DNA from: Methylotuvimicrobium sp018830325
GTDB lineage: Bacteria; Pseudomonadota; Gammaproteobacteria; Methylococcales; Methylomonadaceae
Direction of reading: 5' to 3'
NCBI RefSeq assembly: GCF_044788715.1
Contig: NZ_CP173170.1
Coordinates: 2,108,001-2,172,000, forward strand
DNA length: 64,000 nucleotides
The notes beneath the pieces were generated by a model. The model saw only the letters and a list, made by a program, of their open reading frames with translations. It was not told the origin of the DNA and ran no database searches. Below, piece by piece: positions 45,872 to 54,555 of the stretch. Numbering within the stretch: position 1 is the stretch's first letter; each line of letters starts with the position of its first letter. Position numbers and translations under genes: made by a program.

Positions 45872-46154
45872 GGTTCGTGAAATTTTCAGGAGTTTTGCCG
45901 CTCAGGAAATAAGCGAACGCGATCACTTGCGCGACCGCGATATAGAGTTCTCGGGGGATTTCCTCGCCCAGCGGTACCTGAGCCAGAATTCGGGCTAACT
46001 CGGGTTCGGCTTGCAGCGGAATGCCGTGTTGTTCGGCAATGGCCATTATCTGTTCGGCGGTAAGACCTTCGCCTTTTGCGGTGACTTTCGGCGCATGTTT
46101 GCCGTCGTATTTGAGCGCGACGGCAATATCGGCATTGTAATAGGTCTTCGCCAT
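45861..46154 (-). CDS. FlhB C-terminal-like small protein (EscU/YscU/HrcU family)
   Basis: A 97-residue protein matching only the cytoplasmic C-terminal domain of FlhB. It starts with YYNADIAVALKYDGKHAPKVTAKGEG and includes AIAEQHGIPLQAEPELARILAQVPLGEEIPRELYIAVAQVIAFAY. The autocleavage NPTH motif of full-length FlhB is replaced (the N-terminal membrane domain is missing). Such stand-alone versions are common in bacteria and can affect flagellar or type III export, but the function is often unclear. Confidence 0.88.
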   Translation of the reverse strand: MAKTYYNADIAVALKYDGKHAPKVTAKGEGLTAEQIMAIAEQHGIPLQAEPELARILAQVPLGEEIPRELYIAVAQVIAFAYFLSGKTPENFTNHDD

Positions 46155-46162
46155 CTAAAAAT

Positions 46163-46552
46163 TTAGGGCAGATGCACCGGTTCCGGCGCTTGCCAGTCGG
46201 GGTTTTTATGTTCGGCGATCACATTCGTGTAAATGCCGCCCCGCACATTGAAGTTCGCCCGGATACGCATGAAGTTGGGATGAATTGTCGCGGCGATGTG
46301 ATCGAGAATTTCGTTCGTGACCGCTTCATGAAATGCGCCCCGATCACGGAAGGACCACATATAGAGTTTGAGCGATTTGAGTTCGACGCAGAGTTGATTC
46401 GGAACATATTCTATCGTTAGTGTCGCGAAATCGGGTTGGCCGGTTTTAGGGCACAGACAAGTGAATTCCGGGATGTCGATGCGAATCGTAAAATCCCTGC
46501 CGGGTCTTGGGTTGTCGAAGGTTTCGAGCTGTGTGCTGGGTTGTGTCGTCAT
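46163..46552 (-). CDS. queF: NADPH-dependent 7-cyano-7-deazaguanine reductase
   Basis: A 129-residue enzyme of the short (type I) QueF class. It reduces preQ0 to preQ1 in queuosine synthesis. The motif FTCLCPKTGQPDFAT contains the catalytic Cys34 (before PKTGQ) and Asp41. The ELKSLKLYMWSFRDRGAFHEAVTN segment (substrate-binding Glu, Lys and His) is also typical. Convergence of function with its neighbours is not apparent. Confidence 0.96.
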   Translation of the reverse strand: MTTQPSTQLETFDNPRPGRDFTIRIDIPEFTCLCPKTGQPDFATLTIEYVPNQLCVELKSLKLYMWSFRDRGAFHEAVTNEILDHIAATIHPNFMRIRANFNVRGGIYTNVIAEHKNPDWQAPEPVHLP

Positions 46553-46653
46553 GTATCGATGATAAAAAGCAAAAATAAAAAGTCGAAGTTAATCCGGATA
46601 TCGTTAATAATACGCGGTTATTTCCATTTAAACCAAGCAGCATTGTACCAGTA

Positions 46654-49600
46654 ATGAAACTGGAAAAAATCAAACTTTCAGGATTTAAATCGTTTGTCGA
46701 TCCGACCGTTATCCCGATTGCCGGTAATTTAACCGCGATCGTCGGGCCCAATGGTTGCGGCAAATCCAATATCATCGATGCGGTTCGCTGGGTGATGGGG
46801 GAGAGTTCGGCCAAACATTTGCGTGGCGGCAGCATGGTCGATGTGATATTTAACGGTTCGGCATCGCGTAAACCGGTCGGCACAGCATCGGTCGAATTAA
46901 TATTCGATAACAGTGAAGGCAAGGCCGGCGGCGAGTTCGCGAAATACAATACGATTTCGATCAAACGCCAGGTCAGTCGTGACGGGCAATCATTGTATGC
47001 TTTAAATAATGCACGTTGCCGACGCAAGGATATTACCGACTTATTTCTAGGTACCGGGCTCGGTTCGAGAAGTTATGCGATCATCGAACAGGGCACGATT
47101 TCGCGCATGGTCGAGGCCAAACCGGAAGAACTTCGGGTGCATATCGAAGAAGCGGCGGGCGTTTCCAAGTATAAGGAGAGACGCCAGGAAACCGAGTCGC
47201 GCATGCAGCATACGCGCGAAAACTTGGAACGTTTAACCGACTTGCGCGATGAAGTCGAAAAACAATTGAAACATCTGCAAAAACAAGCCGAAAAAGCCGA
47301 AAAATATACCGGCCTAAAGCAGCAAGAGCGTCAATTCAAATTGGAATTGCTGGCGATGCGCTGGGATGGTTATCATCAATCCTTGCGGAAATTGGATGAT
47401 CAGTTGCGTGAAGTTGCCGAAGATCATAATCGTTTGTTCGTTGCGGCGCGCGAGACCGACGCCGCTATCGAAGCCGCACGCGCCGAACATAAGAATCGGC
47501 AAGCGTCGATGAATCGCACGCAAGGCGACTATTATCAGGCGTCCTCCGAAGTCGGTCGTTTGGAGCAGACGATCCAGTTGAATCAAAAAAGCCATGAGGA
47601 GATCGTAGTCGAGATTAACCGGCTCAGGCGGCAGCTCGAGCAGTCGGTTAACGAGCTTGAAAACGATCAACTGCAATTGGAAGAAATTAAACAAGCCTTG
47701 TTCGAAGCCGATGAAGCATTGGCGCTGAGCCAAGAGCGCGCCGAGGATGCGGACGTGGCGCGCCAACAAGCGCAAGATGAAAAAAGTACTTGGCAACGGC
47801 AATGGGAAGTTTTTCTATCAGAAAGTTCGGCCTGTAGAGAACAAGCCGAAATCGAACGGCTGAAAATCAAACAGTTGGATAGTCAGAACCGCCAGCTACA
47901 AGCGCGTTTGGATAAATTGCAATCGGAACAAAACGAATTGACCGCGAGCCATTTACAAGCTGCGATCGAAGATTTGTCCGCAACGGTCGAATTGCTTCAA
48001 GAGCAGCGCGATGAGATGCACGGACAATTGGAAAATTTATTGCTACGAATCCAAGAGCAGCGCCAACAGCTCAAGCAATACAATCAAGACTTGCACGGCT
48101 TGCGCTCCGAATTGCATGGCGTCAACGGCAAGATTTCATCGTTGGAGTTGTTGCAGCAACATGCGATGGGTAAGGACAACAAACATCTTGCCGGCTGGTT
48201 GGATCAGGCGCAATTAACGGACAATAAACGCCTGGCGGAGTTGCTTGAAGTCGAAAACGGATGGGATCATGCGCTTGAACTCGTACTGGGTGCTTATCTC
48301 GAGGCGGTTTGCGTTGAGGATGCCGAGTTACTGTTTCCGGCCTTGCAAAACCTAACCGAGGACTCGGTGACGTTGTTTGAAACGCGAGAGTTCAATGGCG
48401 ATCCGCAACATACCGCATTGCCGGCCTTGATCGATAAGGTCAAGGCACCTTGGGATTTGCAGGGTTTGTTGACCGGTATTTATTGCGCGGATGATTTGGC
48501 CTCTGCGAAGGCGATGGAATCGTCGCTCAAACCTTACGAATCGATTATTCTACCCGACGGCACTTGGATAGGATGCGGTTGGTTACGTATTATTCACAGT
48601 AAAGACAGTAAAACCGGTGTTTTGCAACGTGAAAAAGAACTGCGTTCGCTTAAACAGCGCCAATCGGAATTGCAACAACAAATTGAGCAACTCGAGGAAC
48701 GGCTAGAAGATGCCGAGCAAGCCTTGAAAGATACCGAAGCTCATCGGGAAACTTGGCAGCGAGAGGAAAAAACACTTAGTTCGGAATTATCGGCTAAAAG
48801 CGCCGAATTGAGCGCGGAATCGGCCCGGCACGAGCAGCAACAACGGCGCTTGTCGCAGGTTCGTCACGAAATCGATGAAATCGTCGCCGAAACCGCCGAA
48901 CAGGCCGAGATGCAAGCCGAAGCCGAGCTGAAATTGCAACAAGCCGAGCAACATTTGTATCGACTAGATGAACAAAAAGAAGCATTGGAAGAGGCTAGCC
49001 GGGTTTTGCAAACTAAGCTGCAAACCGCCGAAGCTCAAGCTTCGGAAATTAAGCAACAGGTTTTCAGTTATCAGTCCAAGATTGAATCATTGCGTTCTTC
49101 AGAGTCTTTGACGACAAAACAAATCGAACGCTTAAGCCTGCAAAATCGACAAGCCGGCGAGCGTATCGCAGAACTGGAACAAAAGCTCGTCGACACGGCC
49201 GCACCGATTGACGATGAAAAGCTCTTATTGCAACAATACCGTACCGATAAAGAAAGGCTTGAGAAGGATCTGAAGGCCGCGAGAAAATTACTCGAGGAAA
49301 CCGAACAAACCATCGCCGGTTTAACCGAGAGACATACGCAAATTCAGCGCGACTTGGAAAAACGGAAAGCAAGTTTGGACAAACTTCGTTTCGAGCAGCA
49401 AGAGTGTCAGGTTCGGCGGCAAACGATCACCGAACAGTTAAATGAAATCGATGCCGAACCCGAACAGGTATTACAGCAAATACCGGAAGACGCTAATGAA
49501 GAGGGCTGGAAATCGAAAGTCGATGCATTGGCCGTTCAAATTGAAAAACTGGGTGCAATCAATCTGAGTGCGATCGATGAATATCAAGTGCAATCGGAAC

Positions 49601-50163
49601 GCCTGAAGTTTCTCGACGATCAGCATGCCGATTTGACTGAAGCCTTGGATACCCTCACGCAAGCAATCAATAAAATCGACAAAGAAAGCCGGCAGCGTTT
49701 TAGGGAAACATTCGATAAAATAAACAGCGGCTTACAAGAAAAATTCCCGAAGTTATTCGGCGGTGGGCAGGCTTACCTGGAATTGACTGAAGTCGATGTA
49801 TTGGAGGCCGGTGTCAATATCATCGCTCGTCCGCCGGGTAAACGGAACAGTTCGATTCATTTGTTATCGGGCGGCGAAAAAGCATTAACGGCGGTTGCGT
49901 TGGTATTTTCAATTTTTGAGCTCAATCCGGCGCCGTTCTGTTTATTGGACGAGGTCGATGCGCCATTGGATGATGCTAACGTGGGCCGTTTTTCGAAAAT
50001 GGTCGAAGAAATGTCCGCGGCCGTGCAGTTTTTATTTATATCGCATAACAAGGTGACGATGGAGATTGCAAAACAATTGGCAGGTGTTACGATGAGAGAG
50101 CCCGGAGTGTCGCGGATGGTCGCGGTGGATATCGAAGAAGCAATGAGTCTGGCGGAAAGCTAA
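46654..50163 (+). CDS. smc: Chromosome segregation ATPase SMC
   Basis: A 1169-residue protein. The Walker A motif GPNGCGKSN (residues 31-39) is at the N-terminus. Two long coiled-coil arms (about 170-500 and 660-1000) flank a hinge domain (about 505-650; GWDHALELVLGAYLEAVCVEDAE). The C-terminal head has the signature LLSGGEKALTAVALVFSIF and Walker B CLLDEVDAPLDDANV. This organises and segregates the chromosome with ScpAB. Its last base overlaps the zipA start (TAATG). The length fits the family. Confidence 0.97.
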   Translation: MKLEKIKLSGFKSFVDPTVIPIAGNLTAIVGPNGCGKSNIIDAVRWVMGESSAKHLRGGSMVDVIFNGSASRKPVGTASVELIFDNSEGKAGGEFAKYNTISIKRQVSRDGQSLYALNNARCRRKDITDLFLGTGLGSRSYAIIEQGTISRMVEAKPEELRVHIEEAAGVSKYKERRQETESRMQHTRENLERLTDLRDEVEKQLKHLQKQAEKAEKYTGLKQQERQFKLELLAMRWDGYHQSLRKLDDQLREVAEDHNRLFVAARETDAAIEAARAEHKNRQASMNRTQGDYYQASSEVGRLEQTIQLNQKSHEEIVVEINRLRRQLEQSVNELENDQLQLEEIKQALFEADEALALSQERAEDADVARQQAQDEKSTWQRQWEVFLSESSACREQAEIERLKIKQLDSQNRQLQARLDKLQSEQNELTASHLQAAIEDLSATVELLQEQRDEMHGQLENLLLRIQEQRQQLKQYNQDLHGLRSELHGVNGKISSLELLQQHAMGKDNKHLAGWLDQAQLTDNKRLAELLEVENGWDHALELVLGAYLEAVCVEDAELLFPALQNLTEDSVTLFETREFNGDPQHTALPALIDKVKAPWDLQGLLTGIYCADDLASAKAMESSLKPYESIILPDGTWIGCGWLRIIHSKDSKTGVLQREKELRSLKQRQSELQQQIEQLEERLEDAEQALKDTEAHRETWQREEKTLSSELSAKSAELSAESARHEQQQRRLSQVRHEIDEIVAETAEQAEMQAEAELKLQQAEQHLYRLDEQKEALEEASRVLQTKLQTAEAQASEIKQQVFSYQSKIESLRSSESLTTKQIERLSLQNRQAGERIAELEQKLVDTAAPIDDEKLLLQQYRTDKERLEKDLKAARKLLEETEQTIAGLTERHTQIQRDLEKRKASLDKLRFEQQECQVRRQTITEQLNEIDAEPEQVLQQIPEDANEEGWKSKVDALAVQIEKLGAINLSAIDEYQVQSERLKFLDDQHADLTEALDTLTQAINKIDKESRQRFRETFDKINSGLQEKFPKLFGGGQAYLELTEVDVLEAGVNIIARPPGKRNSSIHLLSGGEKALTAVALVFSIFELNPAPFCLLDEVDAPLDDANVGRFSKMVEEMSAAVQFLFISHNKVTMEIAKQLAGVTMREPGVSRMVAVDIEEAMSLAES

Positions 50164-50897
50164 TGGATAAAGAAATTTTAAGAATGGTTATTATTGTCAT
50201 GGGGTTGATTGTGATCGCGGTCATGTTGCTGTGGTCTTATTTCAAAGGCAAAAAATCTCGGCGGGATGGTTTTTATTTCGATGATAAGGAGTCGGTACGG
50301 AATATCGATCCGTCGCTGACCTTGCATCCCGAACACGACGAATTCGACATCGTGCCGCTTGACTCTACCCAAGACAAGGATGATTCGGTCGATTTCAAGG
50401 ATTATTCGACTGAAACACGGTATGGCTACGAGTCGGGTAAACAGCCTGATACCGATGCATCGGCTCAGCCGTATCAAGCCAAAAAATCGAAAGATCAACT
50501 GCCTGCGCTAATTCAATTTAGTTTGATAGCCGCCGAGGATGAAGGATTTAACGGCACCGATCTGGCCTTGGCTTTCGATAGTGTCGGATTGGTCTACGGT
50601 AATATTAAGATTTACGAGCGCTTAGATAGCAGAGGCTTGGTCGATTTCGGCGTGGCCAGCATGGTTGAGCCGGGCATATTCCCTGATCGGGATTTAGAAA
50701 AATTCACGACGCCAGGCTTGGTGTTTTTCATGCAACCGCGTGAAGTCGACGATCCTGCGGCGGTATTTGATGATTTTATCGAAACGATCGATATATTGGC
50801 CGAGGAGCTGGATGGCGTGCCGTGGGACGATCAGCGCCAACCGCTGACCGACGAAACGGTAGAAGTGTTGAAAAATCGCTTGTCGTTGGGCAATTGA
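50163..50897 (+). CDS. zipA: Cell division protein ZipA
   Basis: A 244-residue inner-membrane protein that tethers FtsZ. It has an N-terminal membrane helix (about residues 7-26), a charged linker (27-110) and the C-terminal FtsZ-binding domain (about 112-240; LPALIQFSLIAAEDEGFNGTDLALAFDSVGLVYGNIKIYERLD). Position right after smc is standard in gammaproteobacteria. A strong terminator follows at once, and ligA, often next in this order, is not present in the window. Confidence 0.95.
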   Translation: MDKEILRMVIIVMGLIVIAVMLLWSYFKGKKSRRDGFYFDDKESVRNIDPSLTLHPEHDEFDIVPLDSTQDKDDSVDFKDYSTETRYGYESGKQPDTDASAQPYQAKKSKDQLPALIQFSLIAAEDEGFNGTDLALAFDSVGLVYGNIKIYERLDSRGLVDFGVASMVEPGIFPDRDLEKFTTPGLVFFMQPREVDDPAAVFDDFIETIDILAEELDGVPWDDQRQPLTDETVEVLKNRLSLGN

Positions 50898-50899
50898 TC

Positions 50900-50939
50900 A
50901 AAAGGGCTCGAAACGAACGAACGTCTCGAGCCCTTTTGC
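50900..50939 (+). terminator. Intrinsic terminator after zipA
   Basis: Arms AAAAGGGCTCGA and TCGAGCCCTTTT around an imperfect loop (AACGAACGAACGTC), followed by TTTTGCT. It ends the smc-zipA unit. Confidence 0.85.
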
Positions 50940-51031
50940 TAGCTTTATTGAAGTCTCGGTTTCCCGAAAATAAATATACCTATCGTAGATCAACATTCGG
51001 CACTGGGGGGGGCGTCAAAGGACGCCGTGAA

Positions 51032-51204
51032 CCCAGCACCTAAATTATCCAAGACAATTAACCATAGCCAATGGGCTATGGAATTTAGGTGCTGGGTGAA
51101 TACGTTCATGTAGGCTCTATGCCAGCATCCATGCTGGCAACCTTTGCCAGGCACCCCGGTGCCTCCTTAGGCGCTGCCGAAATTTGAAGTGTGGAAGGTA
51201 TAAT
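51032..51204. repeat. MITE-like element, copy 6
   Basis: The palindrome is at 51032-51096, with the loop in the same orientation as copies 2 and 5. The left part before it (CAAAGGACGCCGTGAA) and right part (CTATGCCAGCATCCATGCTGGC, GGTGCCTCCTTAGGCG, GGAAGGTATAATTTATTG) are diverged versions of the fuller copies. The right end runs up to the stop codon of smbP at 51205. The left end is not clear. Confidence 0.6.
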
Positions 51205-51648
51205 TTATTGATTTATTTTCTTATAGCCGGTGACAGGCCATTTGCTAGATGACGATTTTGAAGTCTCTTTCTGATCTTCAATCTCAAGTTCTGCTGCAGC
51301 AGCCGATCCTTTGGATTGAGTTGATTTTTGAATGTGCTCAATGGCTTCTTCGGCCGGTGGTGTCGCTATGTCGGCATGATCCATCTTGCCGTGTTCGATG
51401 GAATATTCCAGTACTTTAACGGCGGCTTGCAAATGCGCTTTTTCCTCGCCTTCCGCTGTTTCTAATGCTTTTATCGCATGTTCTAACGCAGCTTCGGCAT
51501 GCTCGACCAAAATCGAAGCGTGGCCCATTTTGCCGTGCTCGACCGCGGCATGTGCATGCTCTAATGCCACCGCAGAATGATCTTCCGCCATAACCAATTG
51601 GCTAGCACCCATCAGCAAACCTATGGTCATTGTTTTTAATAGTTTCAT
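51205..51648 (-). CDS. smbP: Small His-rich periplasmic metal-binding protein (SmbP)
   Basis: A 147-residue exported protein: signal peptide residues 1-21 (cleavage near VMAED). The mature part is made of repeated helices with spaced His (EHAHAAVEHGKMGHASILVEHAEAALEHAIKALE), the SmbP pattern from Nitrosomonas europaea, which binds Cu and other divalent metals. A Ser/Lys-rich tail follows. AGAGGA lies 8 nt before the ATG. SmbP-like proteins are usual in methane and ammonia oxidisers, where copper handling matters. Confidence 0.88.
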   Translation of the reverse strand: MKLLKTMTIGLLMGASQLVMAEDHSAVALEHAHAAVEHGKMGHASILVEHAEAALEHAIKALETAEGEEKAHLQAAVKVLEYSIEHGKMDHADIATPPAEEAIEHIQKSTQSKGSAAAAELEIEDQKETSKSSSSKWPVTGYKKINQ

Positions 51649-52194
51649 ATGAATATCCTCTTTTTATGATGTTGTTATAGTAAATTTTAAGGAACATAGC
51701 TAAATATAGCTTTAGCGACCGATTGCATGTGTAACATAATTAAACGTTCACTTGATTATCCTCGTGACGTCGAGCAAAGCATAAGCTGGGCAAAGTTGCC
51801 TGAAATTCCCTTATGCCACACATCTCGACCGGATAGGCATTTCGCATCGGTTGCCGAAGTTTTAGGTTATGTCCGTCCCTTAGTCGATAAATATGCCGTG
51901 ATGGTTTATTTATCGGTTACATTGTGAAAACGAAATTTTCCAATGTATTTAATTTCAATGACTGTTTCGTAGGTCATTGATTTTGCATTGACTCCATGTC
52001 TTTTCTTAAGGATGACGACTCTGCCACTTGGGGCACATTAGGTCTGAGCCGTTATACGCCACATTTCCTTAATTCAGATCGATACGAACTTTATTTGATG
52101 ACTTAAGTCCGTCACTACTTAACCTACACCTTTTTAGTGAGCTTTAGCAAGGTCTTTAACCGACTTTGTTTCCAAGAAAATAAAGTCGGGTCAA
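51649..52194. other. Intergenic region with no recognised feature
   Basis: About 545 AT-rich bases between smbP and the SRAP gene. The one open frame (51727-51927, 66 codons) has no ribosome site and no recognisable product. I see no repeat-family copy. Confidence 0.6.
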
Positions 52195-52866
52195 TCAATG
52201 CGCTAATTGAATCGGATGAATGCACGCTTCATCGTTATGGACCGGATTATTGACATGTTGGCTAATCGGCGTCAATTCCATTTGTTGATAAGAAAAGGTT
52301 TGATCGAAAGCAAGCACGTCGATTTCGAATGCTTGTTTATTCAACCAATCACCATAATTTTCAGGGTTGATAATGACCGGCATGCGTTCATGAATGTCTG
52401 AAACCGGTGCTAAGGCCGGGCAGGTAATGATCGTGCAAGAATAAATGGTTTCGTCGCCGTTTGTCCAATGCTCCCACAATCCTGCGAACGCGAACAGTCG
52501 ACTATCCGGAAAATGCACATGATACGGTTGTTTACCGATTTCGGTTTGTTGCCATTCGTAAAAGCCGGTAGCGGGAATTAGGCAACGCCGTTTAGAATAT
52601 GCCGCTCTGAACGAAGGCTTGTCGGCCAAGGTCTCGGCTCTGGCATTGATTAAGCGGTTGGCGATTTTTGCGTCTTTGCTCCAGGATGGGATCAAGCCCC
52701 AATGCAAATAGACGCTTTTGTTGCTGCCGTCTTCCAATTGCACGATGTTGAGTATTTTTTGTCCCGGCGGAATATTAAAGTCGGTCCGGTATTTCGGCAA
52801 ACGCTTCAATCGGAAATGTTCGATGATCGTGTCGCTCGTCGTGATTAAATTAAACCTTCCGCACAT
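52195..52866 (-). CDS. SOS response-associated peptidase (YedK/HMCES, SRAP family)
   Basis: A 223-residue protein beginning MCGRFNL, which exposes the catalytic Cys2 after Met removal. SRAP proteins form a covalent thiazolidine link to abasic sites in single-stranded DNA, shielding them. Other hallmarks are RLINARAETLADKPSFRAAYSKRRCLIPATGFYEWQQ (Asn and Glu of the active site near residues 75 and 105) and ERMPVIINPENYGDWL (His near 160). It is divergent from the PLP enzyme gene with 2 bp between start codons. Confidence 0.95.
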   Translation of the reverse strand: MCGRFNLITTSDTIIEHFRLKRLPKYRTDFNIPPGQKILNIVQLEDGSNKSVYLHWGLIPSWSKDAKIANRLINARAETLADKPSFRAAYSKRRCLIPATGFYEWQQTEIGKQPYHVHFPDSRLFAFAGLWEHWTNGDETIYSCTIITCPALAPVSDIHERMPVIINPENYGDWLNKQAFEIDVLAFDQTFSYQQMELTPISQHVNNPVHNDEACIHPIQLAH

Positions 52867-52868
52867 AG

Positions 52869-53771
52869 ATGCACCCTAAACTTATCGCACTCGAAAATCA
52901 ATTTGCACGTTCGATTTTAACAAAGGTTTCAGCTCCTTGCCTGGACAGAGAGCAGGTCGAACTATGGATTAAACGTGACGATTTGCTACATCCTATCGTA
53001 TCCGGTAACAAATGGCGTAAACTTAAATACATACTCAACCATGCCTTGTCGCTAGGTGCGATTAAAATCGTCAGCATGGGCGGCGCCTATTCGAATCATT
53101 TACATGCCTTGGCCTATGTCGGACATCGGCTCGGTCTTCAAACTGAAGGTTTTATTCGCGGCGAGCCGCAGTCGAATCCAACCTTAAGCGATTTGCGTCG
53201 ATGGGGAATGCATTTGCATTTTGTATCGCGTGAAGACTATCGTAATCTCCGACAATACAAAGACTGGAATAGTTTGCCCGGAATCGATACCGGCGCTTAT
53301 TGGCTGCCGGAGGGCGGATCGGTCGATTTGGCTTTGCAAGGCGTGGCCGAACTTGTTTCGGAAATCGATATTTCATACGATGTCGTTTGTTGTCCTTGCG
53401 GAACCGGAACAACCTTGGCAGGAATTATCGAAGCCGTTCGGCCCGATATCCGCGTCTTCGGTTTCTCGGCGCTAAAAGGCGGATCTTTTTTGCGGCATGA
53501 CGTAGAGGCATTGTTGACTCCGCCCAGGGATAATTGGGACATCGTCACCGATTATCATTTCGGCGGTTTTGCGCGAACCAAGCCTGAATTAATCGAGTTC
53601 ATGAAATGCTTTTCCAGTCAGTCTTCGATTCAACTGGAGCCGGTTTATACCGGTAAAATGTTTTACGGGATCTACGACCTAATCGAGAAAGGCTTCTTTC
53701 CTGCCGGTCGGCGCATTGTCGCGATGCATACCGGCGGCCTACAAGGCAACAGAGGTTTTTGCTTCACATGA
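52869..53771 (+). CDS. PLP-dependent ACC deaminase / D-cysteine desulfhydrase family protein
   Basis: A 300-residue fold-type II PLP enzyme. IKRDDLLHPIVSGNKWRKLKY contains Lys51, the expected PLP Schiff-base lysine. GAYSNHLHALAY (residues about 74-85) binds substrate carboxylate, and CGTGTTLAGI (about 177-186) the phosphate. Family members deaminate 1-aminocyclopropane-1-carboxylate or release sulfide from D-cysteine; which applies cannot be told from motif reading. It overlaps the methyltransferase start by ATGA. Confidence 0.88.
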   Translation: MHPKLIALENQFARSILTKVSAPCLDREQVELWIKRDDLLHPIVSGNKWRKLKYILNHALSLGAIKIVSMGGAYSNHLHALAYVGHRLGLQTEGFIRGEPQSNPTLSDLRRWGMHLHFVSREDYRNLRQYKDWNSLPGIDTGAYWLPEGGSVDLALQGVAELVSEIDISYDVVCCPCGTGTTLAGIIEAVRPDIRVFGFSALKGGSFLRHDVEALLTPPRDNWDIVTDYHFGGFARTKPELIEFMKCFSSQSSIQLEPVYTGKMFYGIYDLIEKGFFPAGRRIVAMHTGGLQGNRGFCFT

Positions 53772-54487
53772 TAAAAAAATTAGAAATAAGCTCGGAGCAT
53801 CAGTATAACAACCACCGATTATTTCAACGAATACTTGAGCCTGAATTGATGGAAGATTCCAAACAGGTACAAGCCTATGCGCAAGCCGATTTTTCGGAGC
53901 CTAATGAGTATTTTTTGCAAAATTTGAAAGCCTTGATTGGCATGATTGGTTTCGAAGGTTATGCATTGGATTTGGGTTGCGGTCCGGGCGATATCAGTTG
54001 CCGTTTTGCAAAAGCTTATCCATCGGCTCGGGTCGATGCCTTAGATGGGGCGAGAGCGATGCTTGACTATGCAGAATCAATTGTGCCGAGTGAGTTGAGC
54101 GCGCGCGTCTGTTTTATTCATGGGAAACTACCTACGATTTCATTACCTCGACGCCGTTATGATTTGATTTTTAGCAATAGCCTGTTACATCATTTGCCGG
54201 AACCGCAAGCCTTGTGGAATTTTGTCAAGCGCTACGCCGGTAATGGAACTAGGATTGCCATTATGGATTTATTCCGTCCTCAAAGCGTTCAGCAAGCCAA
54301 AGAAATTGTTGAAAGGTATGCCGCTACGGAGCCCGAAATTTTGCAACGCGATTTTTATCATTCGTTATTGGCGGCATTTACACCTGAAGAAATCGAGGAA
54401 CAATTGCGCGAAGCCGGCCTAAATTTCGAAGTCGAACGGATTAGTGACCGGCATGTATTTATTTCGGGGACTATTATTTTAAAATAA
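53768..54487 (+). CDS. Class I SAM-dependent methyltransferase
   Basis: About 239 residues from the ATG at 53768, which overlaps the previous stop. SAM-binding motif I is ALDLGCGPGDISCRFAK near residue 63, motif II VDALDGARAMLDYAE near 87, and the post-motif NSLLHHLPEP near 135, all typical of methyltransferase domain 11/25. The N-terminal HRLFQRILEPELMEDSKQVQAYAQADFSEPNEYFL segment is shared with uncharacterised relatives. The substrate is unknown. Coupling with the PLP enzyme suggests joint expression. Confidence 0.85.
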   Translation: MIKKLEISSEHQYNNHRLFQRILEPELMEDSKQVQAYAQADFSEPNEYFLQNLKALIGMIGFEGYALDLGCGPGDISCRFAKAYPSARVDALDGARAMLDYAESIVPSELSARVCFIHGKLPTISLPRRRYDLIFSNSLLHHLPEPQALWNFVKRYAGNGTRIAIMDLFRPQSVQQAKEIVERYAATEPEILQRDFYHSLLAAFTPEEIEEQLREAGLNFEVERISDRHVFISGTIILK

Positions 54488-54555
54488 TTAAGAACCCAAG
54501 CGGCACTCAATATCGTTAGGCAAATTAACAAAATTCTATTACGGAAATTAGTTGT

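Noticed and set aside
45861..46154. Part of a flagellar or type III secretion locus
   Set aside because: Only a stand-alone FlhB C-terminal-like gene is present; no other export or flagellar gene is nearby.
51727..51927. 66-codon open frame after smbP
   Set aside because: No ribosome site, no recognisable motif and no supporting neighbour.
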